Origin: Crossaster papposus
Taxonomy: Eukaryota > Echinodermata > Asteroidea > Velatida > Solasteridae
Length of the DNA stretch: 64,000 bases
NCBI GenBank assembly: GCA_037893245.1
Contig: JBAIAA010000252.1
Span: 526,501-590,500 of the forward strand
Direction of reading: 5' to 3'
Each line of letters starts with the position of its first letter. Positions within the stretch are counted from its first letter, which is position 1. This document shows positions 9,858 through 22,500 of this stretch, one piece after another. The position numbers and the translations under genes were made by a program. The notes below the pieces were generated by a model. The model made no database searches and was not told the DNA's origin. It saw only the letters and a list, made by a program, of their open reading frames with translations.

Positions 9858-12150
9858 GAACCACCTACAGAAACACAACAGGACAACAAACAAACAGATG
9901 ATTACAGAACAACTGGTTTGAATATAGGAAATATTTATAGGCTTATTGACAAAGTTGCTGAAACAAAGTTGTCGACAAAGTTGTGTAGTGAAAGCGAGGC
10001 TGTGGACATTTGCATTTTGTATCGCGCTAGGTCACATCTTAAACCTCAGAATCCGCAAATTTCCTTTTAAGATACGAGTCCTTTGAGATACCAGTCTCTA
10101 TAGTAGAGCAGACGGGCTTCTCGAAGGACTCGTAACATATTGCACGTGAGCGAGTTGGGGTACAGTACACGTTCGTATCGGGCTCGAGGTTCTCTTATTT
10201 CTGGGGAATGACAGCTAGGTCATGTGCAACAATTCACAGATAGCCTTATGTGATGTACTTCCCACCAAATTCAGCTCAGCTCAGCTCAGAAAATGCCATA
10301 GATCTAAAACAAAAAATAGTGTGTTAGTTTTCTTTTTGGTGACTTGGTTGATCACCAGCCTTTAAATGGAATAAGGGTTGAACATTGTGTGAAACAATTT
10401 TTGGAAACAATTGGGTGGCGGTGTAGAAAAGGGGTATAATCTGCTGAATTCTAAAAATTTTCGTTGAATTAAGGATACTTTTTTTGTTTAATATTAAAAT
10501 ACTAATATTGGAAAGGACTGTTAGTTATACAATGTAGTTGTGGTATATTGGCATTAGATGTAAACTTTGCAATATTGTAACGTGTAGGGCAATCAGTGAC
10601 GCTACTCGTGTTTTGAGGTATGCCGTGAACTCAGTTATTTATTTGTAGGTCTGGCTGGAACTTAATTTGCCTTGAGACAAAGGCTAGCACAACATATGTG
10701 ATATGCCTCACGGAGACTACAACCCTCTTTCACAAGGCTATAGTAAATAAGTCGCTGTGTAGTTTATTCACTGTATCATAATTTGTTTAAGCATACTTGA
10801 ATTGCACTCTGCACCGCGCAGCAATATTTTATAGTCTCTTATGATTATGACAATTTGATATATTTTATTTGAAAATTGATTGAATTAACCTGAAAAGTGT
10901 ATAATAATTATGATAAAATAGCTATGAATAGATATCATGAGTGTGTACACATAGTGTTACGTGAACGAAACAACGGTGTAATTATATGACTACGGCTATG
11001 TTGGCTATGGTAAACCACAGTGAATATCCATAGCCATTTCCGACAATGACTTTTTCAGGCAAAATTCTTATTAGGCGGCAATATAGGAAAATGGGCAGGT
11101 ACCTGTGATGTCATAGTCAGCCTTATGGGGATTGCAATTACTTGCCCTCAGGAAACCTGACCATCAAAGATGGCCCACCACTTGAGGTTTATCCCTAAAA
11201 AATTAAAATAATAATAATATAGCTAGTAAATAAAAATAGAAAGAAATCCATGTCTTCCAGTTTTGATGTTAGGATTGTCGTATTAGGAGTTGAAATTTGT
11301 GGGTGGTTTCATTTGTTTATTTTTGTTTGACATTTTTGGGTTAAAACTTCCTCATATTTAATTGCACGTTTTGCAAATACCCTCTGTTTAGTGATTTTGT
11401 AACAAATACTTTGAACTCCTTTCCAGCGTTTAACAGTCCGTGCATAGATGAATGATTAAGTTACAATTTTTGATATTATCAAAAAACTAAAAATCTATTT
11501 GAAGCATGTTCATACAAATATTGATTTGGTGTTGTTTTTTATAGAAAACAACAACAAAATGCAGAATAACATCACTTTTTTGTATCATGCCACAGCTTTA
11601 GGCTAAACAGTGTAGTTTTTTCCCCTAGAATTTTCAGCTTTTCAATATTCGGTTAAAATTTAATATTTTTTAACATTTAGGTAAATTACAAAATTTGACC
11701 TTATTTTTTGTTTCCTAAACACTTTTTTTATTTGTAGTTTAAATTAAAAACAAAAACTGTTTAACATATTTTTCTTGGGGGTTCTATTTGTACCTTAAAA
11801 CAAAATATTAGTTTTTGTTTCGTAGCTAGCAGTAATCGTATGCCTTAATAATAAATCTAAAATTACTTAGAAATTAACAAACATAATCTTAACAGTACTT
11901 CATTTTGTATAGTTGCTTGAAATAATTAGTATTTCACCAGAGCCCTCGTGTCTTTATTTTTAACATTTCTCTTGACACTGCAAATTATGTTTTCTTTCAA
12001 ACTTTAAATGTACTTTGATTTTATTTAATTTGCTTTTAAAAATTTAATATGGATTGTATTTATTAGAGTGCCTATCTGTAGCTGCCTGCTTTGTGTACAT
12101 GTCTAATTACTGTGAGTATATAAGTGCAAATAAATGTATATATTTTACTG
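9858..12150 (+). other. Probable 3' UTR of the LIM gene
   Basis: AT-rich sequence with no ORF of note follows the LIM stop. AATAAA hexamers occur at 11850-11855 and 12129-12134; the second, followed by a T-rich stretch, is a plausible polyadenylation signal. No transcript data are available, so the exact end is inference. Confidence 0.5.
12129..12134 (+). terminator. Candidate polyadenylation signal AATAAA
   Basis: The hexamer in gcaaataaatg lies 2.27 kb after the LIM gene stop, with a T-rich segment (tatattttact) after it. An upstream alternative is at 11850-11855. Confidence 0.4.
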
Positions 12151-13516
12151 CTCCATGGCTACTGCATACGTTAATGAGAAAATCTCTCTAGAAATCTTTT
12201 TAGTAATCGGAATAAAAAGAAATAATTAGTAATGCAAGATAGAATCAAATTATACAGTTTTTTGTTTAAGATGTGTAGCATTGAAGCACAAATTAAAATA
12301 CATATCGTGTAGAACTGTATGTAACAATTATTATTGACTAACGGGAGAAAACAAGTAATGAAATTGGTGATGGAAAACATTATTATTTATTCCTTATTTT
12401 TGGGATCAGGGTTTCTGTATTTAATTCATTATTTTACATGGCAATAATATTATTTATTCCTAATACTAAAAAAGTAGATTTTGCAGATACATTTGGTTTT
12501 GTTGTTTAGCATTTATTGCAAACATTTCTTCAGAAATTGTAAGTTATGAGTCATTGTTTGTTCATTTTGAAATATTTCTCTTTAGTTTGTAATAATTCTT
12601 TGTTTATTACCAGTGCCTTCACTTCCCAAAAAAATTATCCTTGTTATACTGGTGATTTTCACCAAATATTTTCCTGACTTGAATTTTGTGATTTGACTCT
12701 GAAGTAGATATCTTTACAGTAGACTTTGTGCCTTTTAAGAAAAATAAAATGCCTGCACATTTTTTAAAGGAAATTATTTCCAGTCTTGCCTCCCAAAAAA
12801 ACACCCCCATTAATTTCACAAACTGTTTTCCCTTTTTTTCCCAAGACAAATCTTATTGTGAGTTATATAGATGGCCATTTACTGCACTAGAACCTTTTTC
12901 TAACAGACAGAAACCTTGTAATTTGTTCAAGGAATACAAACAGTACCAGAAATGCAGTTTTATAGGAGCTCACATGAACTCAAAAATTGGTTTAGAAGTA
13001 ATGTTCTTTCTAAGAGTGATATAAAAAATAAACAGCTTTGAAACAAATTCGAAGTGTGACAATTGTGTTCATTGGTGAAGTTACTTGTGAAACTTCCTGA
13101 AGGAATATACAAATAAACGGTGGGAATGAAAAAAAGAAAGAAACCAGTCATAAATTGGGGTGAATCGATTTGGGGCAGTTTGCAATTTTAGTGGGACCGT
13201 TACTGACGTAGAGGGCGCTATAGCAGACACCTAGAAAGAGAATTTGGGCAAAGCTAGATGCTGACCATGTACCAGTCAATTGTACCAGTCAATTTCCTGC
13301 AAAGCGGGACAATTCGAGATTTGCGCGCCGCTTCAAATTCTCTGCTAATAGTAGAATAGAGCATATTGTGAGCCAAAACTGGAGGGTTTGTTAAAATGAA
13401 AAAGAGTAGAAGCTGTGCACAGGACTGCCAGTTTGTGTTATTGTGAAATTTAGATGACAATTGGGCCTCAAGATAAATTATCTATTTTGCAATGGATCGA
13501 GCGGAGGCGTCATTTT

Positions 13517-13526
13517 AAGATGGCGA
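13517..13526 (+). promoter_or_regulatory. YY1-like motif
   Basis: AAGATGGCGA matches the core AAGATGGC bound by YY1 in many TATA-less animal promoters. It lies about 850 bp upstream of the DLG5 start codon. Confidence 0.4.
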
Positions 13527-13540
13527 TAGATCACATGACT

Positions 13541-13550
13541 GCCATCTTGG
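13541..13550 (-). promoter_or_regulatory. YY1-like motif, reverse
   Basis: GCCATCTTGG reads CCAAGATGGC on the minus strand. It is 15 bp from the previous motif and in the opposite orientation. Confidence 0.4.
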
Positions 13551-13987
13551 GTGGTCATCATCTACCTCCATGGATGAACTAAGCTCCAAATCATTGTGTA
13601 TTTTAGACACCTTGGAGAGTTGCAAGTATTGTTTTTCTTCATTTTTGGAAGTTGGTGTATTTATCATTGGAAGGGGGGGTCTTTTATCGGATACAGATTT
13701 TCTGTGAAACATAAAACAAGAAAAACGGACGAAATAGGAAACTCGTTAAAATTATGAATTATCAGGAGAAAAAATAGTTTATTTCAACAAAACAAGTTAA
13801 TAACTGCATGACAATGCCTGATAATTAAAAAAAACCTTTATGGAACTGTATTAAAAAATGCCCTTGTACTTTCTTATATGGCAGCAACATTTCCTTATTT
13901 GGCAAGAATTCTCCGCCTATTTTTCCTTATATGGAACAGACGTCATTTTGATTGACAGCCGAGTGAGGGAGCTATTGTCATAAATTC

Positions 13988-13999
13988 AAGATGGCGACT
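13988..13999 (+). promoter_or_regulatory. YY1-like motif near DLG5 5' UTR
   Basis: CAAGATGGCGAC is the best of the three matches and lies 374-385 bp before the CARD-exon ATG. In vertebrate promoters this motif often sits just downstream of the transcription start; that placement here is inference. Confidence 0.45.
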
Positions 14000-14216
14000 A
14001 TCAAAGGGTTGCAAAATAGTGGCACTCGTTGCAAATTATCGCTCTAGTCTACTCTAACTGGGCTTGATATCTTCTCATTCGTAATATTCGGGTAAAGTAT
14101 TAATTGTGTTATCAACTTTGATTATTTTAATCGAAACTAATTGGTTGGTTTGTCCAAAAACGAACTAGGAGTGTGATGTTTTGAGAGTTCACGAACGGAA
14201 CAGAATCTAAAAAAAA

Positions 14217-14282
14217 ATGGCCGACCGCACATCTGTTGTTGTTGAAAACAGATCGACCAAACGTGACAATAAACATGTCTGA
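14217..14282 (+). other. Upstream ORF in the DLG5 leader (21 codons)
   Basis: ATG in aaaATGGCC opens a 21-codon ORF ending TGA 14280-14282. It reads MADRTSVVVENRSTK and on. The Kozak context (A at -3, G at +4) is good, so if the leader is unspliced it could reduce translation of DLG5. Confidence 0.35.
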
Positions 14283-14310
14283 AAACGAACAAGATTTCAG
14301 GCTGAAGTGA
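14275..14310 (+). other. Second upstream ORF in the DLG5 leader (11 codons)
   Basis: ATGTCTGAAAACGAACAAG opens an 11-codon ORF (MSENEQDFRLK) ending TGA 14308-14310. It overlaps the first upstream ORF by 8 bases in another frame and ends 62 bases before the main ATG. Confidence 0.35.
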
Positions 14311-14372
14311 TGCCCAACTTTTCCCAACAAGGCAGCAGTCTGTAGATAAACTCTTCCACGCCAGCTGTAACC

Positions 14373-14682
14373 ATGGAGGAGAGACACGCCCAGATTCTTA
14401 AGTTCCATCGAGCAAAGTTTGTGCGGTCGGTTGAAGTCGAGAGACTTTACCCGATGTTGCATAACAACATGCAACCCAGCGTACTGAGCCAAGCAGACAT
14501 GGGGGATATTGAGCAGCAACCCACCCCGCAGGCAAAGGTTCAGAAGCTGCTGGACCTACTCCCAAACCGCGGAAGTCAAGCATTCCAGATTCTATGTCTT
14601 GCCTTGGAGACTACCTATCCACACCTGCTGACAGTCATGTTTCTAAGCAGTGATTCTATGTCCGTTTCTGCAGTGGGAAAAG
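14373..14682 (+). CDS. DLG5: DLG5 exon 1, CARD-like N-terminus
   Basis: ATG in a strong Kozak context (accATGG). It encodes MEERHAQILKFHRAKF, YPMLHNNMQPSVLSQADMGD and VQKLLDLLPNRGSQAFQILC, a helical pattern typical of a CARD, ending TYPHLLTVMF as in human DLG5 (TQPHLLPILY). The donor AAAAG|gttagt leaves one base (phase 1). Confidence 0.85.
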
Positions 14683-16559
14683 GTTAGTATGTATTTTGTA
14701 AACAAAAATTGTGATTATCATGTTTGTTGATTTGTTAATTCTGTTGCAAAAAACTTGCATTCAGCCCAGACGCCACTTTTTTCATCATGTATTATCCCAA
14801 TGGCAGTCAGTTATTGCAAAAATGTTTTAAAAGACATGGTTTTATGACTGAGAAACATTTCCACAAATTCCAGAAAAGCTGAGTCAACTCGTACCCCGAG
14901 TCAACTCGGACCCCAAATCAGCTCGTACCTCAGTCAAATCATACCCCAAGTTATAGGTTTTTGTCTTAAGAGGTTTGGTGGATATTGTGGGTCATATTTT
15001 ATAGTAAATATCGTTTAACAGACCTGTTCAAAGTTTACAATTATGGATGCCGAGAAAAAAGCAAAAGAAAACGGCGTTCGTTTATATGGGCAAAGGTATT
15101 GCTAATGCCTTGTGGTGGAAATGAACAAGAAAGGTATAAAACCAGAATGTAAACAAAATGTAAACAAAATGTAAATGTATATTGAAAAATTATAATCAAA
15201 CAAAATGTTGCAAAAGTCTGGACTAAGGACATTTGTGCTGTCAAACCATCCATTGTACCGGTAGGTTTTTCTTGAAAACATTGTTGGGAAAAACCAATGT
15301 TGGTTCTATGCTCTATTCCATTATTATTGTTTGATCACATTTGGCTCAACACGTACTGTTCGTTGAGTGCTTTATCTGCTCGCCAAAATCAAAACGTTAA
15401 CAATCACATCAAAGGCATAAACAATTGACTGCACCCACGCAAAGGCCTGTCGAGCAGACGTCATATATATTTACACATAGGCTCCAGACTAAAGCCGCGC
15501 CAACAGCCTAGTTTTATTATGTACGCTCGTACATAGTGAGGAGGCTATTATTTCCAAACACAAATGATTGAGTCACCCACACTCGACGGGATCAGATTAC
15601 CAAAAAATTGGCTGCTTTTAATGGTATAGTCTCTGCCAAGCTCTGTTCACCTACCGTAGATTTACATGGTACCAGTATCATACCGGTACATACACTGCAA
15701 ACATCATGATAAGCTGATTTCTTTATTTTTTTACTTTACTTTATTTCATTTCAAGGCATAACCAGTTGGTTTTCTTTTTCAAACTATTATAATATATTAT
15801 TTCCTAACTCAATCAGAAAATACAGTGTATATGGTACACTGTATGTCATTCTAAGTTTACAGCACATAAGACAAAACTGGCAAAAAAATTGTTATCAATC
15901 ATCGGTATGGCAGAGCCATCACTCAGCCAGCTTCTATTGTTACGACCCCCATTGTTATCCAACTAACCCAGTCTGGTGCAATGAAGGTCACCTGTTCCTT
16001 TCTCTATGTTCTTACCATAGAGACCGCCCTACTACTTGCCCAATATGGAGGAAATTATTTCATGTTGCTCTAATCTCCCATTCAGACCCCCCCCCCCCCC
16101 AACCCACAACTCCAATCCAGAATCATTTTTTTCAACCAGTTTACTTTCCCAACCCAATACACATACTGAATTAGTTTTGATACTTGCATGTAATTACTTT
16201 TTAAGAATTGTTGAAAGTAAAACATGGTTGTCTACAGCCTACAGGTTTCATGTGCAATTGGTGAAAGTACGGCAGTGTATAATGTAGCCATAAAGAAGTA
16301 TAAATTTATTTTCCTGGATCCTGTTGATACATTTTATATTCATTGAAATAGAACGGACATTGTCAATCATGGTTTTTACATTCTCTACATGAATTTAGAA
16401 ATAAGAAATTTATAAATAGTTTAGTAGTTCCTTCAGGGTAAATTTTAATGCAACTTTTATTTCTCTGCAATCCATTTGATCAAGCCCCATCCTGGACCAC
16501 GGTTTTATTTCGTCCTCGCCTCTTCACGCCAACCAACATCCTCGCTTATTTCATTCTTC

Positions 16560-16592
<33 letters not shown>

Positions 16593-19500
16593 ACTTTCTC
16601 TGATTACACTGGCCCAGATTTCAGCTCCTGATCCTCAAGACTAATAAATCCAACCCCATGTTTATTTATTATGCCAGCTCTGATTCTATGGTGTAGCTGT
16701 ATTGATGAAACTGCTTAAGAGTGGCCCTGGTATCTGATGACCAAATTAGGTCATTTGATGGTCTGTGGTGTACTGGGTTTCTTTGGTGCTGTAATTGCTC
16801 AAGTAATAAAAATAATTAGCAGAGTTCTACTTAAACCCTTTTAGGACATTTGGTATCTTTTCATTTTCAAATCATTTCTACAACAGAAAATATTTAAACA
16901 TATTAATTGGGATGGGGGGAGGGGGGGGGGGGGGGGGGGGGGGTTGAGGAGGATGCTTCAGAGGGGGGCCCCCTAGTGATTGATTGGCCCATCTGTAAAA
17001 CCCATCATAACGTTTTTCTACAAGTTCTTCTTCAAAAAATTAAGCTACCTTTGTACTCATAATCTGTGATGCCTACTTGACAATAAATGTCCCTAACCCT
17101 ACCAAATCCTTAAAAATCAATATGATTTTGCACACACCCTAGAGAGTTAGGGTTCCACTTGAACAGGTATATTTTTCCAGTCAGTATTATAATTTCCGGT
17201 AGTTAGTTAGTTAGCACCATAAATGTAGATATCACAAGATTATAGAAGTTACGTTGTAGATCGGAAGCTCGTTTGACTGTGCACAGAATTTAGTTGTGCA
17301 TGGGCATGCTACGCAGCACTATGGACTAAAGTTGATTTTTGTTTGGGTGGGGGTTGAAAGCTAATTGTTCACACTTCACTCATCCTGCTCGGAGTACCAC
17401 TGTGAACAATTAACAATGAATTTCCATTGTTAGTGCAACGCTTTTCTTTAGTTGCATGTTCATTCAAAAATGTAGTTTACGTGATGTGAATATAATTTGT
17501 TGCAACATCGCATCTATAGAAACTGTCGCTCTCCAGAATAAATTGACTATTCATTGATATTATCGTCTATGGTTAGACACTGTCCTCCAGAATAAATTAA
17601 ATATTCATTGATGTTATCGTCTACAGGTACATTGTACGTGTGTTTGTAGAACTGAATCCACACAACAATATTGCATTTGGCCTTGTGCTCTGCACGCACC
17701 TGTAGTAATTGTCAATATTATTATTTTGTTATACCAGTAAATTTCAGAGTTGTTTTATGTTTTGTTTATTTCTTTATTTGTCCATGACCTGGCTACATGT
17801 GTATTTTCGAATAGAGAAATGGCTGATTGACACATGTACCGGTACATGCACGTACAGCAAACATACGGTATTTTGTACACGTGTACCGGTGTATGAAGTG
17901 TATACCGCACTTTTTTATAATGTACACGTATTATGTGAACATGCAAAAATGCATTGATTCCCACAACTCCAGCTTTAAAACACACACAAACATTTAAAAT
18001 CTTTTTCTACCGCCAGAAACTGTTTAAAATTACCCTAAAATTATGTTAAATTAAGAGAAGTCTGCTTTTGGAATGAGGGAAAAAAACCCACCCTTGACTC
18101 TAAATTTGATCAAAAATAAAGAGGGGGCCGACATGTACCGGTACGGTACATACTGTACATGTAACACAGCCGCCGACTATGTACATGTACCTGTGCGTTT
18201 ATCGTACCAGTAGGTGCACGTGCGTACATGAATAATAAACAATATGTTTGTTGTCTGCATATATAGTGTCCTTGCTTGTCACGGCTCGTGACTCATCTAA
18301 ATTTAGTACTGATATTAGAATGACTGATGCTGAAGGCAACGGTACATGGTTGGTTGCGTTTACTTCAGGTATACATTTATACTGTATGGACTGAATGAGT
18401 GATCGCTATAAGCAAAACTGACATTTCTGTTAAGTTGTCACTCCATAATGTGCAGACCATTCAGGGTTACTGTTTATCTACCAATACATTGACAAACGAA
18501 TATTTATATTTCAGACATCTCAGTGAAACATTACAGTTTTTATGGCATTCACTGCGACAGCCTAACTATACAGCACAGTCAGCTGTTCATTATATCCACT
18601 CACTGGATCGTAAAAAAAAACCAACTTTTTTTTCTCCGTTTTAACTCGGTTACCATTCAGTGCTTTTTCATCAGCATGAAACCTCTGCATGCACTTCTGC
18701 CCGCACAATGGCCGTCTGTTGGCATGAATGAGGGCCACCTTTCAGATAAACCGCTATTGTCAGTCTCTCATTCTCTCCCAATCTGCCTTTGTCCAAAGTT
18801 CCTCAATGTGTTAATGGCCCCAGGGACTGTTGAACAGTGAAAAAAGTTGGCGGCTTGACCCCACTTTATAAAACCAGTACACTTCATGTAAATGGTTGTA
18901 ATTTAACCCTAAATGGTACTCTACCCATGCATCTAAAGTTCTATAACAGTCGCCAAAAACCTGTACATTTACACCAATCACGGAGCTATAATTTAGCTCC
19001 ATAAACCAACGTACATACACCCTGAGCTGTTCGCAATTGCAATGCGTGGTCACATTGTCCTCAATAGGCTAAGGTACATGTACCGGTACACAATCCCCCT
19101 CAATGGGGTTATTCAAATTTTGGTCAAACCGAATAACGATTATTTTATTTTCACCAGAAGTTCTCATTTAGCAATGGCCTCCCAACGACTGGATGTAGGT
19201 AGCAAGATTCAGTGACCACTGGGTTATTTAAAAAAAAACACTGGGGTTGTAATGTGAGGGAGAAATTAGGGAATTTCAGGGATTTTGTTTTCATGAAATA
19301 TTGGGTAACCTGTTTTTTTTTCTTTCCTGCTGACACCAACAGAGTCCCACTTGTCGTTATTTACCAGAACCAGAATGTTGTCAGTTACTACACAGGAATC
19401 CAACAGATTTCAGCAGGAACTGCCTAGCTGACTAACCGAGTTCAAACAATTCAAGCGTCTATATTTGTTTTCTTTATAGTAAAAAAGGCAATATCCTGTT

Positions 19501-22500
19501 TACTTAAAAATTTGTCACAGTCCAAATCAAAGTCCTTGGCATTATCATTTTTCATGTCAGTGACAATAAGCCATATTTTTTTTGCGGATGGGGGCGCTGT
19601 AACAATGTCACTCAAATTACACTGAAAAGAATTATTCTGGCGAATTGTGTAAAAGTGGCATCAGGCGTGTCGCAGACTCCGCTCATAATGTAGGGGTAAA
19701 TAAGGGAGTAAACTACAAAGTACGAATCAGTAACAGGTTCAGCTCTGCTGAACACGACTCATTCAAAGTAGTTTGTAAAGTCACGTTTTTGTTTCCAGGT
19801 TTGGCTTTAAGAGAAGATATCTTTAGTCTTTTGACTTGGCAGGCTCTGGCTCCATGTGTTTCTCTGTTTCCTTAAGGAACATCAAGACCTATAATTTAAA
19901 GTCTTGATGAAAATATTTCCCAACTACCGGTAGTTTGAAATATCCTCAGCCAAAGAGTAGGCTGTTTCTGAAGACAAACCCCTAGTTTCATAAACACTCC
20001 AAGTGATAACCTTAGACTGGTCAATATGATCAACATGTTTCACTAAACAGGAGAACCAGACAGTCAGTAAAGTAGTAGACGTATTGGAAGGCTCCATTGT
20101 GCGGTGCCACTGGCTGACATCACACCCGCTAAAACTCCACAGGAGAGCTTTGCTGTGGGCCCAAAGGGCGTCCTTTAGAGGAGCTCTGTGGAGTGGGCGT
20201 TTGTTGTCAAAATTACAGATCCCCTTTAGCGTGGGCGTGGGGGGGGTGTCTCTGAATCGCTGCCTAGGTTTTTTTTATGTTTAGGGACGAGCTGTAAAAC
20301 TGTTAAATTGAATACAGTAGAACAGTGAGCTTCCTCCCCCTTTTTTTTCAGCTCAAACTTGTTTTATAAAATGATCCCGGTAGTACATGTAACTCTACCC
20401 CTTTGTACCAGTAAGTTGAACATTTTAAAATGTGAAATGTGATGAGTACTTGTATGTGTACAGGTACCAATTTTTTTCGAATCAACAGGACATCTCTTTT
20501 AAATGGATTGAATTTTCACTAGTATTTAACAAGTGTATGGCTTTTTACTTGTACCTTTAAAATTCAAACTTGAGTTTCCAGTTGATTTTTAAGTTGAGTT
20601 GCCGTCCATTTTTTAATCTGTATGTTAAAGTTTCAGACTTGAAGAGAAGTTTCACTAATACCACTTTCTACCTACATGTAGTCCATACACAATCCAGGTC
20701 ATTTGTTAAAAGGCCTTTCTTTACGGGTATTGTCTGGTGCTACCAGGACTCCATGTTGATTCGGCTCCAGTTTCGTAGAGAAAAACTCCTGACCCGTATC
20801 AGCAGGAGTGCTTCAAATTATAGTCGGTTCTTGGCGTCATTCTGCAATATTCTGTCGCCTCCTTTTGTGATTATTGTTTTAAGTCAGAATCCCAAAGCAC
20901 CACTTTGAACTGTCTAGGTCACAGACCCTGTTTTTACCTTGTATTTGTCCAAGGCATCAAGCTGCGGTGTCTATTTCAAGTTAAATTAGCTCTCCCTGGG
21001 AGGTTTTTCTCTCTTAGATGTTATACAATGGTTGCAGGTGTCCGATTTCTAAAATGATCGCATTTTCCTCCAGTGATTAAAACCCCAAGTGCCCTCAATC
21101 CTGCAAAATACTGCATTTTGCAAAAAGGATTTTGGAGGATTTGGGATGGTTAGGGTAAATAAAATACTTTTATCGTCACATTGTGACCTTTAAGCGCGTG
21201 GTTTTTTTTGCAGGATTTTGTAGGATTTAAGAGCAATGATTTCACTATTGTCACACAGATTTCACAGCCTTTATTCTATCGCCCTTTTTTCTAATAAATA
21301 ATCTGCCGTGTTGAAGTCAAAGCAACTCTATCAGCTTCGAGGTAAAATTGATGAGATTTTGTCTTCAAAGGCCTGCCGCAAACTCACGAAATTGCCGCGT
21401 TTGATAATAGCAACAGCAACACTTTAACCCTAACAGTCCTGATTCCTCCAATTTTAATAGGAATTTGAACACATCGTAGGGAGCCAGGGTTAGAGCTGGC
21501 ATCTGCCACCCTGCTCCTAAGAGGAAATTGTCACACCTTGGGGAAAATTACAAACGCACTAAAAGTCCATTATTTTACCTCTTTGAATAGAAAAACCCCG
21601 AGCTGTTATTGAGAGCACTCTTGACATAATACTGTGCCTCTGTAAATGTGAACGTGTAGACATGATAGAGTTGTCTGGATGCGCTGGGGGTCGTTGGAGA
21701 AAGTGATATCTTAATGGACCATTTGCAGATAGTTGCTTGGGCTACTTCAGGGTACATGTATATGTGCCATTATTGGGTCCTTGTCCGCGTACAATTGAAC
21801 ACCAGCTGGGTCTGTGGAAAATATTCAAAATATTCCAAACAATGGAACAAGGACAGATATATGTTGAGGATGTACCGGTAGTCCGAACAATATTTGCATG
21901 AGTGCATTCTAGCATCACAGATCCTACAAATCAGTCAATTTTTTATTTTGTTTTATTGTACTGTATGTCGCACCATCTTGTTGGTGGCGTGTTATGGCTG
22001 AGCAGTTAAGAGCATGCAGACTCAAGCTCTGGTGTTTCAGATCAGCAAAGTGTGGGTTCAAGTCCCGGTGTTGACACGTGTGTCCTTAAGCAAGGCACTT
22101 AACCACTATTGCTTCGTCCTTAAGCAAGGCACTTAACCACTATTGCTTCGTCCTTCGGATGGGACGTACATGTAAAGTCGTACCGGTAGGTCCTGTGTGT
22201 TGTGTAATGTACGTAAAACAACCCAGTAACACTTATCAATAAAAGTAAAATCTAAATTTAACCCCTTCAAAATCCCTCGGGCGATTTTGGAGGATTTTGG
22301 AGAATTGTGGCGGAATCTGATTTTGCAGGATTGAGGATCGTTCCTAGCCAGAGGGCCGAGGGAGGTTAGGTTTAATAAAGATATCATGGTTATAATTAGC
22401 TCCGTCATGGACATTACATTTAACCAGTTCGCCCTGGGATTGTTTTAACATCACTGAGCCGAGGCGCGGGATTATTTTTAACGAAACTCAATCCGAGGCG

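Larger units (their letters stand above)
12151..14216. other. Intergenic region and DLG5 promoter/5' UTR
   Basis: The part before 13.1 kb is AT-rich, with no coding signal. From 13.2 kb the composition rises in GC and three YY1-type AAGATGGC motifs appear (13517, 13541 reverse, 13988). No TATA box in a convincing place was seen. Confidence 0.5.
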
